The notes under the pieces were generated by a model. The model was not told the origin of the DNA. It made no database searches and was given only the letters and a program-made list of their open reading frames with translations. From Calidithermus chliarophilus DSM 9957 (GTDB taxonomy: Bacteria; Deinococcota; Deinococci; Deinococcales; Thermaceae), in the NCBI RefSeq assembly GCF_000430045.1, contig NZ_KE387023.1, positions 1,653,316 to 1,702,371 on the forward strand: a stretch of 49,056 nucleotides of DNA, in the 5' to 3' direction. Shown here one piece after another: positions 8,279 to 16,983 of the stretch (positions within the stretch are counted from its first letter, which is position 1; every line of letters begins with the position of its first letter). The position numbers and the translations under genes were made by a program.

Positions 8279-8456
8279 TGCCCCTCCCCAGCCCTCCCCG
8301 CCGGAGGGGAGGGTTTATCCCCCCCAGCCCCCCTTGCTAAGGGGGGTGACAAGGCGTCTTGCGTTTGGCGTTCGGCGTTCGGCGTCTCGCGTACGACGTA
8401 CGACGTACGACCCGCGCCCGGCGTTCGGCTATGGGCTATCGACTATCGACCATCAC
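8279..8456 (+). repeat. Mosaic intergenic repeat, copy A
   Basis: The convergent space between lysA and the CvpA gene is filled by repeat modules. In order: GCCCTCCCCGCCGGAGGGGA, CCCCCCTTGCTAAGGGGGG, the GGCGTTCGGCGTT words, tandem GTACGAC words ending in GTACGACCCGCGCCCGGC (8405-8422), and CTATCGACCATC (8443-8454). The same modules recur in the same order at 45460-45699 and in part at 21736-21915, and in reverse at 14857-15122 and 25185-25366. Confidence 0.8.
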
Positions 8457-8941
8457 TGCAAATTCGGCGGAAAGATCTTCTGAATGGCCGGGTTCTTGAT
8501 GACCCAGTTGAACAAGGGCTGGGCGAAGCCGCTGCCCTCAATGCTCTGCGCGACGAGATCGGAGATGCGGTCGGAGGGGTACTGCAGTGAGCCGGTGGAG
8601 GCCTTGTACTGGGCGGGGAACGAGACCCAGATGCTCACCGCCAGGAACAGGCCCCACAGCGCCCCGCCCGCGCCGCCGATGACGCCCTCGGTGACGTTGG
8701 AGAAGCGGGGGAGGGGGACTAGCTGCGCGAGGGCCGCGGCGCCGCCGCCCAGGATCACGGCGAGGACGGTGCCCAGCCAGGGGTTTTCCTGAAGGGGGAG
8801 GAACTGCACCAGCACCGCGTACAGCACCAGCGCGGGCACCACGGCGATGGCGAACGGCGCACCCTTGCGCACCCCGTAGGCCAGCGACAGGGCGATCACG
8901 AAGAAGACCGCCACATCCAGCAAGGAGACCTCGACCCTCAT
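8453..8941 (-). CDS. CvpA family membrane protein
   Basis: A 162-residue protein with four predicted hydrophobic segments (about residues 8-25, 28-48, 57-77 and 92-110) and the family pattern LLDVAVFFVIALSLAYGVRK followed by the GVIGGAGGALWGLFLAVSI helix. CvpA (colicin V production) proteins are inner-membrane proteins needed for colicin V production and linked to envelope stability. The exact function is unknown. It stands alone, convergent with lysA across the mosaic repeat. Confidence 0.75.
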   Translation of the reverse strand: MRVEVSLLDVAVFFVIALSLAYGVRKGAPFAIAVVPALVLYAVLVQFLPLQENPWLGTVLAVILGGGAAALAQLVPLPRFSNVTEGVIGGAGGALWGLFLAVSIWVSFPAQYKASTGSLQYPSDRISDLVAQSIEGSGFAQPLFNWVIKNPAIQKIFPPNLQ

Positions 8942-8997
8942 TACCCCAGCAGTATACCCAGCCGGGGCCGGTCCTCAGGCCGGATTTGGACAGCCCG

Positions 8998-9798
8998 CTA
9001 AAGCCGGGCCTCGAGCCAGCCCCCCTCCTGGATGGCCTGCAGCGTGGGGTGCACGACCTCGAGGTGCTCCTCGCGCACCACGGCCTGCACTTCCATGAAG
9101 GTTTCCCAATACAACTGCAAGGCCGCGATACCCCGCCGCTCGAAGGCCCCGGCCTTCCACCCCACCGCCAGCTTGTGGGCGCGGCTCCAGGGCGACTCGC
9201 GCCCGAGGGCGCGGTAGAGCAGGTCGAAGTAGCGGTTCTCGCTCTCGATGAACAGCCGCTTGTGCACCGCCATCAGCCGGGCAGCGCCCAGCCCCAGCCC
9301 CAGCGTGGCGTAGACCACCTTGGAGGGGTCCTGGCGCTCGAGCCCTCCCAGCACCTTGTGCACCTCCTCCGCGCCGGTGAGCACTTCGTAGCTCACGAAG
9401 GCGTCGGCCTCGTGCTCCAGCCCCTCCCAGGCGAAGGCCTCGGCCTCGGCCTTTAGCCGGGCCAGCCCGCCGTGCGGGTCGTACAAAACGCGCATCTGGC
9501 GCAGGCCCGGCACCGCCCAGACGGCGTCTTGGGGCCGGGAGAGCTCGGCGCGCTGGGCCTCGAGGGTGAGCTTCTTGAGGCTGATCAGGCGGCCCGAGCG
9601 GCGGCGCAGCGTGTAGCGCTCGGCCCGCTCCTCGGGCGCTCGTGGCACGAAGATGTTGAGGTCTAAGTCGCTGTAGCGCTGCCCCTGGCCCCGGGCGAAG
9701 CTGCCCAGCAGCCCCACCCCCACCGCCTCGGGCGGGACGAACTCCTCGAGCACTTCGGCGATCAGGGGTTGGGGCAAGGGATGGTCCATGGCCTCCAT
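8998..9798 (-). CDS. Nucleotidyltransferase domain protein
   Basis: A protein of about 266 residues with the Pol-beta-type nucleotidyltransferase motif GLLGSFARGQGQRYSDLDL near the N-terminus (GSFARG plus the SDLDL metal-binding Asp pair). The rest is helical and of unknown type. Two ATGs are possible: 9798 (MEAMDHPL, used here) and 9789 (MDHPL, with GGAGG only 2 nt upstream). Such proteins can be antitoxins (MntA), aminoglycoside-type transferases or orphan enzymes. No HEPN partner gene is adjacent, so an MNT/HEPN module is not supported. Confidence 0.7.
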   Translation of the reverse strand: MEAMDHPLPQPLIAEVLEEFVPPEAVGVGLLGSFARGQGQRYSDLDLNIFVPRAPEERAERYTLRRRSGRLISLKKLTLEAQRAELSRPQDAVWAVPGLRQMRVLYDPHGGLARLKAEAEAFAWEGLEHEADAFVSYEVLTGAEEVHKVLGGLERQDPSKVVYATLGLGLGAARLMAVHKRLFIESENRYFDLLYRALGRESPWSRAHKLAVGWKAGAFERRGIAALQLYWETFMEVQAVVREEHLEVVHPTLQAIQEGGWLEARL

Positions 9799-9902
9799 CC
9801 TAGGGGGCCACGCCCGGCGCGGAAGCCCCGGCACCGGCTGCGTGACCGGCGTGTTACCAGGGCGCGGCTACCTTTGGCGTGTCGGGGTGAGGAGGGATGG
9901 AG

Positions 9903-10100
9903 ATGAAAAAGCAGCAGACCCGGCAATCCAGCGGGGAAGAGCAGAAGCAGGCCCTTTACGAAGGTTTCACGCACCACCTGCCCCACGTCATGGAAGGGCC
10001 CATGCCCTCGATCTGGCCCCCACGGCAGATGAAGCTGTACGTGGAGAAGGCGCCGGAGCCCGCCCTCGAGCTGCTCGAGCCCGAACTGGTGGACGCCTGA
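9903..10100 (+). CDS. Hypothetical small protein (65 aa)
   Basis: A short charged protein starting MKKQQTRQSSGEEQKQ and ending PALELLEPELVDA. The ATG at 9903 is preferred because GAGGAGGG (9889-9896) lies 6 nt upstream; another ATG at 9897 is too close to it. The ribosome-binding site, the codon choice and the divergent position relative to the nucleotidyltransferase make it likely to be real. No family is recognised. Confidence 0.5.
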   Translation: MKKQQTRQSSGEEQKQALYEGFTHHLPHVMEGPMPSIWPPRQMKLYVEKAPEPALELLEPELVDA

Positions 10101-10391
10101 GCCTGGAACCGGGGGAGGTTCTGATTTGTTCCGGCTCGAGAGCCGCGTGCCTCGAGCCGGTGATGTTTCCTGTGTCAGTAAACCGTCGAAAGGCGGGAAC
10201 GGTTCGAGTTGGCCCTGACTCCCAGGGTCCCAGGGGCAGTGCCGGGAGTAAGGCGAAACCACCCAGGCCTGCTATGCCGCACTCATAGTGGGCAAACGCG
10301 GGCTCAAGCGCTTGCGGCTGTGGTGATGCACTGCGGGCCGTGGGTATTGCAGCCTTTCGGCAAGTCCCGGTGGTTTCAACCCTTAGGTTGG
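10101..10391. mobile_element. Structured non-coding stretch, possible IS200/IS605-type relic
   Basis: There is no convincing ORF. The stretch holds several hairpins (for example CCCTG-ACTC-CAGGG near 10215) and ends with GGTTTCAACC followed by the palindrome CAACC-CTTA-GGTTG (10377-10390). The TAA stop of the DUF5063 gene (minus strand, 10383-10385) lies inside this palindrome. The layout of a structured tract ending in a short hairpin looks like the 3' end of an IS200/IS605 element, but no tnpA or tnpB remains, so the call is tentative. Confidence 0.35.
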
Positions 10392-10961
10392 GTCGGCATT
10401 AAACCAACCCAGGTCGTAGAAGGCGGCCCGAGTGTGGATCGCCCGGATCGCGCTTATAGCGTGCTCTCCCCAGTGGACCTCGAAATTGAACCGCCACTCC
10501 CATAGGGCTGCTCCGCTCTCGCCGCGCTCCCACTGCCGCAGGCCTGCGAGCAGATCCCGGTAGATATCAGAAATGTCATCGACCAGCGACCCGCCAACCG
10601 GCTCGGCGTTTGAAGTTTCATAGGGGTCGAACACTTCAAGGTAATAGTCGATCTCACCCAGATATCCGGCTAAGCGTGCGACAACCTGGCGGATTTGTTG
10701 CTCCAGTTCCTCCCGGCGATAGTTGTCTGCCTGCGCGTTAGATGCCTCTTCGTCGTCGTTTTCGGGTCCGAATAACACGTCCGTGTGTGGAAGCTCCAGG
10801 GCGCCGAGATAGAGCCGGGATAACAGATGATGTAGCCGCTGAATAAAGCCTCTCGAGGGGGAAGCTTCCTCCCCCTCGAGAAAGCCGCAAAACTCGTCCG
10901 CAAGCTGTGCAAACGTTGCCAGCGCAGGGTGGCTAATATAGGGGTTAACAAAATCGCCCAT
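10383..10961 (-). CDS. DUF5063 domain-containing protein
   Basis: A 192-residue acidic, helical protein with the DUF5063 pattern: an early ATFAQLADEFCGFLEG helix, LLSRLYLGALELP, and later LVDDISDIYRDLLAGLRQWE followed by WRFNFEVHWGEHA. The function of the family is unknown. It starts 3 nt after the pheT stop codon on the same strand, so it is probably read from the pheST transcript. Its base composition looks less GC-rich than that of its neighbours, suggesting acquisition. Its stop codon lies in the terminal palindrome of the possible IS relic, so the last few residues may not be native. Confidence 0.7.
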   Translation of the reverse strand: MGDFVNPYISHPALATFAQLADEFCGFLEGEEASPSRGFIQRLHHLLSRLYLGALELPHTDVLFGPENDDEEASNAQADNYRREELEQQIRQVVARLAGYLGEIDYYLEVFDPYETSNAEPVGGSLVDDISDIYRDLLAGLRQWERGESGAALWEWRFNFEVHWGEHAISAIRAIHTRAAFYDLGWFNADPT

Positions 10962-10964
10962 GGC

Positions 10965-13313
10965 TCAGCGCCGGATCGCGTACCCCGCCTCCTCGATGGC
11001 CCCGATCACGTTCTGCATGTAGCCGTCGGTCTCGGCGTCGGTGAGGGTGCGCCCTTCGTGGCGGAAGCTGAGGTGGAAGGCCATGCTCTTCTGGCCGGGC
11101 TCGAGCGGGCTGCCCCGGTACACGTCGAAGATCTGCAGGCTCTCGAGGTGCTCGCCGGCGCTGGCGCGCAGGATGCGCTCGACCTCGCCGTAGGGCACGC
11201 CTTCGGGCACCACCACCGCCAGGTCGCGCAGCGAGGCGGGGTACTTGGCCACGTCCTTGAAGCGGGTCTGGGAGGCGGGGAGCGGGAGCTCGAGCTCGAC
11301 CAGATACGCCGTAGGCAGCTCGGCCTGCGCGGCGATGGCAGGGTGCAACTGCCCGATGGAGCCCACCTTCCGCCCGTTCCAGTACACCGCGCCCGAGACG
11401 CCCGGGTGCAGGTGGGCGAAGCCCTCCTTCTCGACGCGCAGCGTGGCCCCCAGGTGCGCGGCGGCGCTCTCCAGGAGCCCCTTGAGCGCGTAGAAGCCGC
11501 CCGCGAGCCCCGGCTGCCACAGGCCCGGCACCGTCTCGCCCGAGAGCAGCATCCCCAGCCGGGTGGTCTCGGACTCGTTGAACACGTTGCCGATTTCGAA
11601 GAGCAGGAAGGGGCCTTCCTCGCCCTGGGCCAGGTTGGTCTTGAGGTTGTGCAGCAGCCCGGGGTAGACGGCGGTGCGCAGGTGGGTGCGGTCGGAGGCC
11701 TGGGGGTTGGCGAAGGCCACGGTGGGGGCGGGGGCGCGGTAAAGGCTGAGCTCCTCCGGGCTGGTCCAGGAGTAGTTGACCACCTCCTGGAAGCCCAGCC
11801 CCACCAGCGCGCGCTTGAGCCGCTGCTTGGCCTCGAAGGGCTCGTCCACGCCCAGGTTGTCGGGGGCGGGGAAGAAGGAGGGGAGGGTGACGGGGATCTT
11901 GTCGTAGCCGATGATGCGGGCCACCTCCTCCACCAAATCCTCCTCGATCTCCATGTCCATGCGGTGGGTGGGCGCGGTCACCCGGTAGGGCTCGGCGCGG
12001 CCCTCGACCCGGAAGCCCAGGCGCTCGAGGGCCTCGAGCTGCTCGGCCTCCGCGAAGCCGGCCCCGATGAGCCGGTTGGCGTAGCTGGGGCGGAAGGCGA
12101 TGGGCTCGCGCGGGCGGGTGTGGTTGAGGTCGATGCGGCCCTCGGCCACCTCGGCGCCCTCGCCCTGCCACTGCTGCACCAGCTCCATGAAGCGCAGCGC
12201 GGCCCGCACCTGCCCGTCGGGGTCCACGCCGCGCTCGAAGCGGTAGCTGGCCTCGGTCTTGAGGCCCTGCCGCTTGGCGGTGCCCCGGACGGAGACCGGG
12301 TCGAAGTGGGCGACCTCGAGCGCGACCTCGGCGGTGTCCTCGCGGACCTCGCCGTGCGAACCGCCCATCACGCCCGCGATGCCCTCGGGGGTGTTGTGCC
12401 CGCCGTGCTCGACCGTGATGAGCAGGTCGCGCCCGTCGAACTCGCGCTCCACCCCGTCGAGCGTGACCAGCCGCTCGCCCTTGCGGGCGCGGCGCACCCG
12501 GATGCCCTCCCCGATGAAGCGGGCGTCGTAGGCGTGGATGGGGTTGCCCAGCTCGAGCATGGCGTAGTTGCTCGCGTCCACGATGCGGCTGATGGGCCGC
12601 ATCCCGGCAGCGTAGAGGCGGCGCTGCACGGCGAGCGGCGAGGGCCCGTTGCGCAGGTTGCGGGCGTAGGAGAGGGTGAAGCGGTCGCAGCCTTTGGGGT
12701 CGTCGATCCAGACCTGGAAGGGGAGGGGGATGGGGGTCGTCCTGGGCCTGGGGTCGGGGTGGACGAGGGTCATGCCCAGAGCGGCCAGGTCGCGGGCCGT
12801 GCCGTACACCGAGAGCACGTCGGCGCGGTTGGGGGTGATCTCGACCTCGACCACCCAGTCCTCGGGCCAGGCCTCGGCCAGCGGCGTGCCGGGGGGTAGG
12901 GCGTCCTCGGGGAACTCCATCAGCCCGCCCGCGTACTCGCCCACCGCCAATTCCTTGGCCGACAGGGCCATGCCGTAGGACTCCAGGCCCTGGATCTTGC
13001 GGGCGGAGAGCTCGAGGCCCCCCGGCAGCACCGCGCCCGGCAGGGCCAGCGCCACGCCCATGCCCGCCCGGGCGTTGGGCGCCCCGGAAACCACCTGGAC
13101 CTCCCGCCCGGCGTCGAGCACGAGCTTGCGCACCTCGGCGCCGGGGATGGGCTCCACCGCCAGCACCCTCGCGAAGACGATCCCGGCGTCGGGGGCGGGC
13201 AGGCGGTCGATGGTCTCGGTCTCGTGCCCCAGCCCGGCGAGCAATTCCTCCAGCCGCTCGGGGGCGGGTGCTTCGGGCAGGAACTCTTTGAGCCAGCTAT
13301 AGACGATTCGCAT
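10965..13313 (-). CDS. pheT: Phenylalanine--tRNA ligase beta subunit
   Basis: A 782-residue subunit of the (alpha-beta)2 PheRS. The ATG start (MRIVYSWLKEFLPE) is preferred over an in-frame TTG two codons upstream because GGAGG lies 6 nt before the ATG. It has the tRNA-binding EMAP-like domain (about 40-145, VEPIPGAEVRKLVLDAG), the B3/B4 editing domain (with GNPIHAYDARF), the B5 domain (ITPNRADV and later VEEVARIIGYDKIP), and the C-terminal anticodon-binding FDX-ACB domain (KYPASLRDLAVVVPEGVPYG). Length is typical for Thermus-like PheT. Confidence 0.96.
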   Translation of the reverse strand: MRIVYSWLKEFLPEAPAPERLEELLAGLGHETETIDRLPAPDAGIVFARVLAVEPIPGAEVRKLVLDAGREVQVVSGAPNARAGMGVALALPGAVLPGGLELSARKIQGLESYGMALSAKELAVGEYAGGLMEFPEDALPPGTPLAEAWPEDWVVEVEITPNRADVLSVYGTARDLAALGMTLVHPDPRPRTTPIPLPFQVWIDDPKGCDRFTLSYARNLRNGPSPLAVQRRLYAAGMRPISRIVDASNYAMLELGNPIHAYDARFIGEGIRVRRARKGERLVTLDGVEREFDGRDLLITVEHGGHNTPEGIAGVMGGSHGEVREDTAEVALEVAHFDPVSVRGTAKRQGLKTEASYRFERGVDPDGQVRAALRFMELVQQWQGEGAEVAEGRIDLNHTRPREPIAFRPSYANRLIGAGFAEAEQLEALERLGFRVEGRAEPYRVTAPTHRMDMEIEEDLVEEVARIIGYDKIPVTLPSFFPAPDNLGVDEPFEAKQRLKRALVGLGFQEVVNYSWTSPEELSLYRAPAPTVAFANPQASDRTHLRTAVYPGLLHNLKTNLAQGEEGPFLLFEIGNVFNESETTRLGMLLSGETVPGLWQPGLAGGFYALKGLLESAAAHLGATLRVEKEGFAHLHPGVSGAVYWNGRKVGSIGQLHPAIAAQAELPTAYLVELELPLPASQTRFKDVAKYPASLRDLAVVVPEGVPYGEVERILRASAGEHLESLQIFDVYRGSPLEPGQKSMAFHLSFRHEGRTLTDAETDGYMQNVIGAIEEAGYAIRR

Positions 13314-13325
13314 TTGCAACCTCCG

Positions 13326-13402
13326 GTTGCGCTGAACGCCCGGCGCAAAACGCTAAACGCAGAAGAATCTTCCGGCGCTGGGCGTTCGACGTTTGGCGTT
13401 TG
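13326..13402 (-). repeat. Mosaic-repeat words in the pheS-pheT gap
   Basis: The 90-bp gap between pheS and pheT carries GCGCTGAACGCC, AAACGCTAAACGC, GGCGTTCGACG and TTTGGCGTTTG. These are the 7-mer AACGCC/GGCGTTT words of the larger repeats, here inside an operon. Confidence 0.55.
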
Positions 13403-13403
13403 A

Positions 13404-14492
<1,089 letters not shown>

Positions 14493-14501
14493 CTACCGCT
14501 C

Positions 14502-14533
14502 GAAAAGAGGGCGGGCGGCACGAGGCCGCCCGC
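14502..14533 (-). terminator. Attenuator-type terminator in the pheS leader
   Basis: GCGGGCGGC (14511-14519) and GCCGCCCGC (14525-14533) form a perfect 9-bp stem with a 5-nt loop. On the minus strand it is followed by CCTCTTTTC. It lies 37-68 nt upstream of the pheS start. A second, competing hairpin (14534-14558, arms GCGGGAGT and ACTCTCGC in the RNA) lies just upstream. Confidence 0.7.
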
Positions 14534-14559
14534 GAGAGTGCCGTGGCAACTCCCGCAGG

Positions 14560-14589
14560 CTACCTAAAAAACCACCCCCAAGCCCACAT
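14560..14589 (-). CDS. pheST leader peptide (9 aa, Phe- and Trp-rich)
   Basis: On the minus strand ATG (14589) opens a nine-codon frame encoding MWAWGWFFR followed by TAG. The two adjacent TTT Phe codons lie at 14566-14571, about 27 nt before the competing hairpins of the attenuator. An AGG sits 6 nt upstream of the ATG. The layout matches the E. coli pheST leader, where ribosome stalling at Phe codons prevents termination. The ORF is too short to be secure by itself; the case rests on its place before the hairpin and pheS. Confidence 0.6.
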   Translation of the reverse strand: MWAWGWFFR

Positions 14590-14856
14590 ATTGCCTACGA
14601 GCTTAACCCGAGCCGCCCGCTTTCTCAAGGGGCGGCTTCGCCCGTGGTCAGATGTCACAGGCTATAGGCCCGCCGCTCGGTAGGCTTAGCTTGTTCTGGG
14701 TGCACCGGGACGGGGGCTAAAACTTTACGAATTGCGTCGTCTTACGCTGTCATCTTTTCGTCTAGCGAACGCCTGCTGAAGTCGATCTCGAGCCTATGGG
14801 GGTGAAGTGGAGCGAACCACTTCGCCCTCGCCCTCTTGTGGGGTCGGTGGGCGGTA
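14590..14856. other. Upstream part of the pheST leader and flank
   Basis: No ORF is supported. A hairpin GCCGCCC/GGGCGGC lies at 14612-14636; its arms could pair with the attenuator arms. TATAGC near 14665 on the minus strand is a possible -10 box, but no matching -35 is seen, so the promoter is not fixed. Confidence 0.35.
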
Positions 14857-15122
14857 GCCGGGCGCGGGCGCGGGTCGTGCGTCGTACGTCCTACGTCGTA
14901 CGCGAGACGCCGAACGCCGAACGCCAAACGCCAAACGCCAAACGCCAAATGCCAAACGCCAAATGCCAAATGCCAAATGCCAAATGCCAAATGCCAAACA
15001 AATGCCAAATGCCTTGTTCCTCCCTTGGCAAGGGGGGTTAGGGGGGATAAACCCTCCCTGCCGGCGGGGAGGGGTTTACCATGAGCTTCCCGCTTACCGC
15101 TGAAGGCTGATGGCTGAAAGCT
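14857..15122 (-). repeat. Mosaic intergenic repeat, copy B, with a long 7-mer array
   Basis: The modules of copies A and E appear in reverse order: a near copy of GCCGGGCGCGGGTCGTAC, GTACGTCCTACGTCGTACG, then about fifteen tandem 7-mers of the AACGCCA/AATGCCA type (about 14905-15013), then the GGCAAGGGGGGTTAGGGGGG and CCTCCCTGCCGGCGGGGAGG modules, and finally CTTACCGCTGAAGGCTGATG. It fills the space between the pheS leader and the 3' end of the VanW gene. Confidence 0.8.
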
Positions 15123-15123
15123 T

Positions 15124-16863
15124 CTACCTCGAGGCCCGCGCCCCGCCTCGGCCGCCGAACTGGGTGCCGGGGCCGATTAGGTAGACCGCGCGCCAGGGGC
15201 GGAAGTTGGAGTTCAGAACGTCGGTCCTGACCTCGCCCGAGGGGCTTACTACGGTGCGGGTGATGCGGGTGCGGTAGCCGTCTACGGCCCAGTCCACCTG
15301 CTTGACCTGGCCGGGGCGAAGGCTCGCGTCTACCACGTACTGCGCCGGGGGGTGGGGGGTGCGGGAGAGGATGACGGGCTTGGAGACCGTGACCTTGCGC
15401 CCGTCGGGGATGCCGTAGAGCTGCACGGTCATGACGCCGCCCTTGGCGACGGCCCGCACCAGGAGGGGGCCCGGGGTGTCGTTCTTCATGCGCAGGTTGA
15501 GGTAGGGCTGGTACACGGCGGCGTCGTAGCCGACGATGGGGTCGTACCAGCGCACCCGGTAGGCGTGCTGGTTGCGCTCGAGCACGGGGAGGCCGGCCTG
15601 GTAGAGTGCGCGGAAGGCCGTGGTCGAGACCTGGCAGACCCCGCCCCCCACGCCCTTCACCGTGCGGCCGCCCGAGATCACCAGCGCCTCCTTGAAGCCG
15701 TTCTCCGGGCTGATGTCGCCGACCGCCTGGTTGAAGTTGAACTCCTCGCCCGCGGGCACCACGTAGCCGTCGAGGTTGCGGGCGGCGGCGGCCACGTTGG
15801 CGACGCGCTCGGCGCTCGAGCCCTTGAAGGACGTGCTGGCCTCGGCCAAAAGCTGCAACTCCTCCACCGGCGGCAGGTCGGCGGCCGCGACCCTGGGCTC
15901 GGCCGGCACGACCGGAAGGTTGACCCCGCCGCGCCGGGGGTCGAAGAGGGCGGCCTCGAGCAGGCCCACGGCGGCCTTCACGTCGAGCCTCCAGCCCGGC
16001 TGCTCGGGCTTGACCGCCAGTTGATCGCCCTGCAGCACGTAGCGGGCGTCGCTGGGGGCGCGGTCGAGGGCGCGGGCTACCCGGCGCACGCTGGCCGCGA
16101 TGGCGTCGCGGTCGGCGGTCACCTGGCCGCCGGAGAAGCTGATCCAGGAGGCCACTTCCTGCGTGGAAACCCCCCGGCTGAAGACCTGCTGGCCGGTGTT
16201 GTACACCAGGGTCAGCGGGCGCAGCAGCGCGTTGGCCTGCTCGGCCAGGGGCTGCAGGTCCTCGCGGATGACCTTGGCAGGGAGGTTGACGGTGAGGAGC
16301 TCGAGCTCGGTGCGGGTGGGGTCCTGCTCGTAGGCGGCCACGGCCGCGGAGAGGTCGAACTTGAAGCCGGGGCGCTCGGGCTCGACCACGTACACTCCGC
16401 CCTCGACCACCAGCTTGGCGTCGAGCGGGGGCTGCTTGACGCTGTTGGCGAGGGCCTCGAGCCGCGCGCGCAGGACGCCGAGGTCCACCTTGGCCTTCAG
16501 CGGCACGCTCATGCCGTGGCGCAGGGCCTCGAAGCGGTCGCCCAGGCGCCGGGCGAGGTCGCCGGTGCGGCCCACGGCCAGCGCGGCCTCGACGGTAGCC
16601 CGGGGGTCGGGCTGCCAGCCCAGCTCGGAGGCGGTCACCCGCACGCTGCGGGTGTGGGCGCGGACCTGGAGGACGGGGGGCTCGAGGCCGCGGGTGGCCT
16701 CGCCGACGCGGGAGACGGCCTGCTCAGGGGTCAGCCCCCCTACCGGCACGCCCGCTGCCGTTACCCCCGGGTAGATCCGCTGGGCGTGGTACAGCTCGAA
16801 ACCACCCCAGCCCACCAGCAGCAAGCCCACCACGCCCAGCGCGAACCAGCGAAAGCCTCTCAC
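15124..16863 (-). CDS. VanW family protein with peptidoglycan-binding and G5 domains
   Basis: A 579-residue envelope protein. The GTG start (VRGFRWFALGVVGLLLVGW) is chosen because it begins at the membrane anchor (about residues 4-20) after GGGGGC; the frame is open further upstream. Two PG_binding_4-type repeats follow (GVPVGGLTPEQAV and a later copy), then the VanW domain (about 370-510) with FNFNQAVGDISPENGFKEAL and GGGVCQVSTTAFRALYQAG, and a C-terminal G5-like domain. Such proteins are membrane-anchored wall proteins; some give accessory glycopeptide resistance, but no van cluster is present here. Confidence 0.9.
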   Translation of the reverse strand: MRGFRWFALGVVGLLLVGWGGFELYHAQRIYPGVTAAGVPVGGLTPEQAVSRVGEATRGLEPPVLQVRAHTRSVRVTASELGWQPDPRATVEAALAVGRTGDLARRLGDRFEALRHGMSVPLKAKVDLGVLRARLEALANSVKQPPLDAKLVVEGGVYVVEPERPGFKFDLSAAVAAYEQDPTRTELELLTVNLPAKVIREDLQPLAEQANALLRPLTLVYNTGQQVFSRGVSTQEVASWISFSGGQVTADRDAIAASVRRVARALDRAPSDARYVLQGDQLAVKPEQPGWRLDVKAAVGLLEAALFDPRRGGVNLPVVPAEPRVAAADLPPVEELQLLAEASTSFKGSSAERVANVAAAARNLDGYVVPAGEEFNFNQAVGDISPENGFKEALVISGGRTVKGVGGGVCQVSTTAFRALYQAGLPVLERNQHAYRVRWYDPIVGYDAAVYQPYLNLRMKNDTPGPLLVRAVAKGGVMTVQLYGIPDGRKVTVSKPVILSRTPHPPAQYVVDASLRPGQVKQVDWAVDGYRTRITRTVVSPSGEVRTDVLNSNFRPWRAVYLIGPGTQFGGRGGARASR

Positions 16864-16983
16864 AGCGCCCCCATCATAGGGAATTCGTGCCTGCCCAAAC
16901 GTTACCCCGCATGGAATTGCATGAGGAAGCCGTTTTTGCACCCTTCAGGCAGGGCCAAGGCCTCTCGGGCAGGCCGGGAGGGC

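Noticed and set aside
8998-9798. MNT/HEPN toxin-antitoxin module
   Set aside because: The GSFARG...SDLDL nucleotidyltransferase has no HEPN partner; the 65-aa divergent ORF lacks the RxxxxH motif.
10929-12899. Very long plus-strand ORF opposite pheT
   Set aside because: It is the antisense shadow of pheT in GC-rich sequence; its translation is His/Gly/Arg-biased with no domain.
14521-14580. T-box riboswitch before pheS
   Set aside because: Pieces such as GGGTGG and TGCCACGG look like the T-box on one or the other strand, but the antiterminator consensus and a stem I specifier loop cannot be placed. The leader peptide with Phe codons explains the hairpins better.
14905-15013. CRISPR-like array
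   Set aside because: The repeats are 7-mers head to tail without spacers, and no cas gene is near.
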